From NCBI GenBank assembly GCA_031119595.1, contig JAVHXX010000315.1:395-5602 (forward strand): a DNA stretch of 5,208 bases. Direction: 5' to 3'. This DNA is from Patulibacter sp. (lineage in GTDB: Bacteria > Actinomycetota > Thermoleophilia > Solirubrobacterales > Solirubrobacteraceae). The notes beneath the pieces are model-generated. The model ran no database searches. It was not told where the DNA came from and saw nothing but the letters and a program-made list of their open reading frames with translations. Below are positions 4,750 to 5,208 of the stretch, one piece after another (the first letter of the stretch is position 1; every line of letters begins with the position of its first letter). A program made the position numbers and the translations under genes.

Positions 4750-5208
4750 CCGCCCAACCCTACGCGGGCGCCGATCCCGGCGACGAGCATCTGGAGCATC
4801 GCCTCGAACGACCGGTCGCGGTCGACGTCCATCGCGAAGCCGCCCTCGGCCTCGAGCGTCACGAAGCCGTGCAGCGCCGACCGCATCGCACGCACCGCGT
4901 GGACGAGTTCCTCCTCCGAGAGCGCGTAGCCACGGAGGGTCGCATGGAACGCCCCCAGCGCCCGGGCGGCCGCGGCCCGGAGGTCCTCGTCGCCGGATGC
5001 CGGCGCGCGGAGCCCGGCGGTGTACCGTCCCGGCGCGGCGCCGGCGTAGTCGCGGTACGCCCGGCCCGCCGCCAGGACCGCGTCCTCGCCGGCCAGCCCG
5101 GTCGCGGCGAGCGTGAGCGCGTCGGTGAGCTCGGTGATCCCGCGCAGGGCGACCGCCCGGACGAGCGCATCGCGGCTGGCCACGTGGTTGTAGAGCGAGG
5201 GCCCTTTC
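4746..5208 (-). CDS. TetR-family regulator with WHG-type C-terminal domain, N-terminus beyond window
   Basis: The visible 153 residues start inside the DNA-binding domain: KGPSLYNHVASRDALVRAVA is the recognition helix and following helix of a TetR helix-turn-helix (compare the usual PSLYxHV pattern). The in-frame GTG at 5183 encodes the Val of this motif and is not the true start, which lies outside the window by perhaps 30-45 residues. The C-terminal domain carries AYRDYAGAAPGRY and then ALHGFVTLEAEGGF, the signature region of the WHG class (Trp replaced by Leu here), ending in an amphipathic helix and ARVGLGG. Such regulators usually sense small hydrophobic molecules. The gene overlaps the exonuclease start by 4 bases, so the two are probably co-transcribed; whether the regulator controls the exonuclease or an unseen upstream gene cannot be told. 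Confidence 0.9.
   Translation of the reverse strand, partial: KGPSLYNHVASRDALVRAVALRGITELTDALTLAATGLAGEDAVLAAGRAYRDYAGAAPGRYTAGLRAPASGDEDLRAAAARALGAFHATLRGYALSEEELVHAVRAMRSALHGFVTLEAEGGFAMDVDRDRSFEAMLQMLVAGIGARVGLGG

Noticed and set aside
2971..4929. A 652-codon plus-strand open frame running across four minus-strand genes
   Set aside because: It lies antisense to genes with clear family motifs (CGNR start, TetR, exonuclease, TetR end). Its translation is Arg/Glu/Asp/Leu-rich with no recognisable domain, which is the expected artefact of high GC third-position bias on the opposite strand.
5181..5183. GTG at 5183 as the start of the right-edge TetR gene
   Set aside because: The frame stays open to the window edge and the upstream codons spell the TetR recognition-helix motif GPSLYNHV, so this GTG is an internal Val codon.

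Overview
The window comes from a high-GC (roughly 70% by eye) actinobacterial-type chromosome. Evidence: strong G/C at third codon positions, a proline/glycine/alanine-rich membrane protein, and several genes whose start codon lies only 6-11 bases after a TANNNT -10 box with no usable ribosome binding site, a leaderless arrangement common in Actinomycetota. The style of the cupredoxin-like protein and the exonuclease fits Actinomycetota, perhaps the Thermoleophilia side, but that placement is a low-confidence impression. No mobile element, CRISPR array, tRNA or rRNA is visible, and no gene-free stretch exceeds about 120 bases.

Left half (1-2451, plus strand): the 3' four fifths of ychF, a universally conserved P-loop NTPase with a TGS domain, closes with a hairpin. 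Three separately promoted genes follow, each predicted to encode a protein with one membrane helix and a cytoplasmic N-terminus: an unrecognised 89-aa protein, an unrecognised 74-aa protein, and a 250-aa protein with a disordered Pro/Gly tail, a membrane anchor, a Ser/Thr/Pro linker and an extracytoplasmic cupredoxin-like domain lacking the usual copper ligands. A perfect 10-bp GC hairpin separates the second and third.

Right half (2475-5208, minus strand): reading from right to left, a TetR-family regulator (N-terminus cut by the window edge) overlaps by GTGA the start of a stand-alone 5'-3' exonuclease of the FEN / PolA N-terminal family. An 81-bp gap with a promoter and an inverted repeat leads to a second TetR regulator. 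After another hairpin and a probable promoter comes a CGNR-type zinc-finger regulator, whose 3' end faces the cupredoxin-like gene across 23 bp.

The genes look like ordinary chromosomal content: a translation-associated NTPase, envelope proteins, DNA repair and regulators. I see no convincing new multi-gene system. The points most worth a second look are two active-site substitutions in the exonuclease (Asp to Gly and Lys to His), the run of leaderless promoters, the metal-ligand-poor cupredoxin-like domain, and the regulator-nuclease translational coupling.
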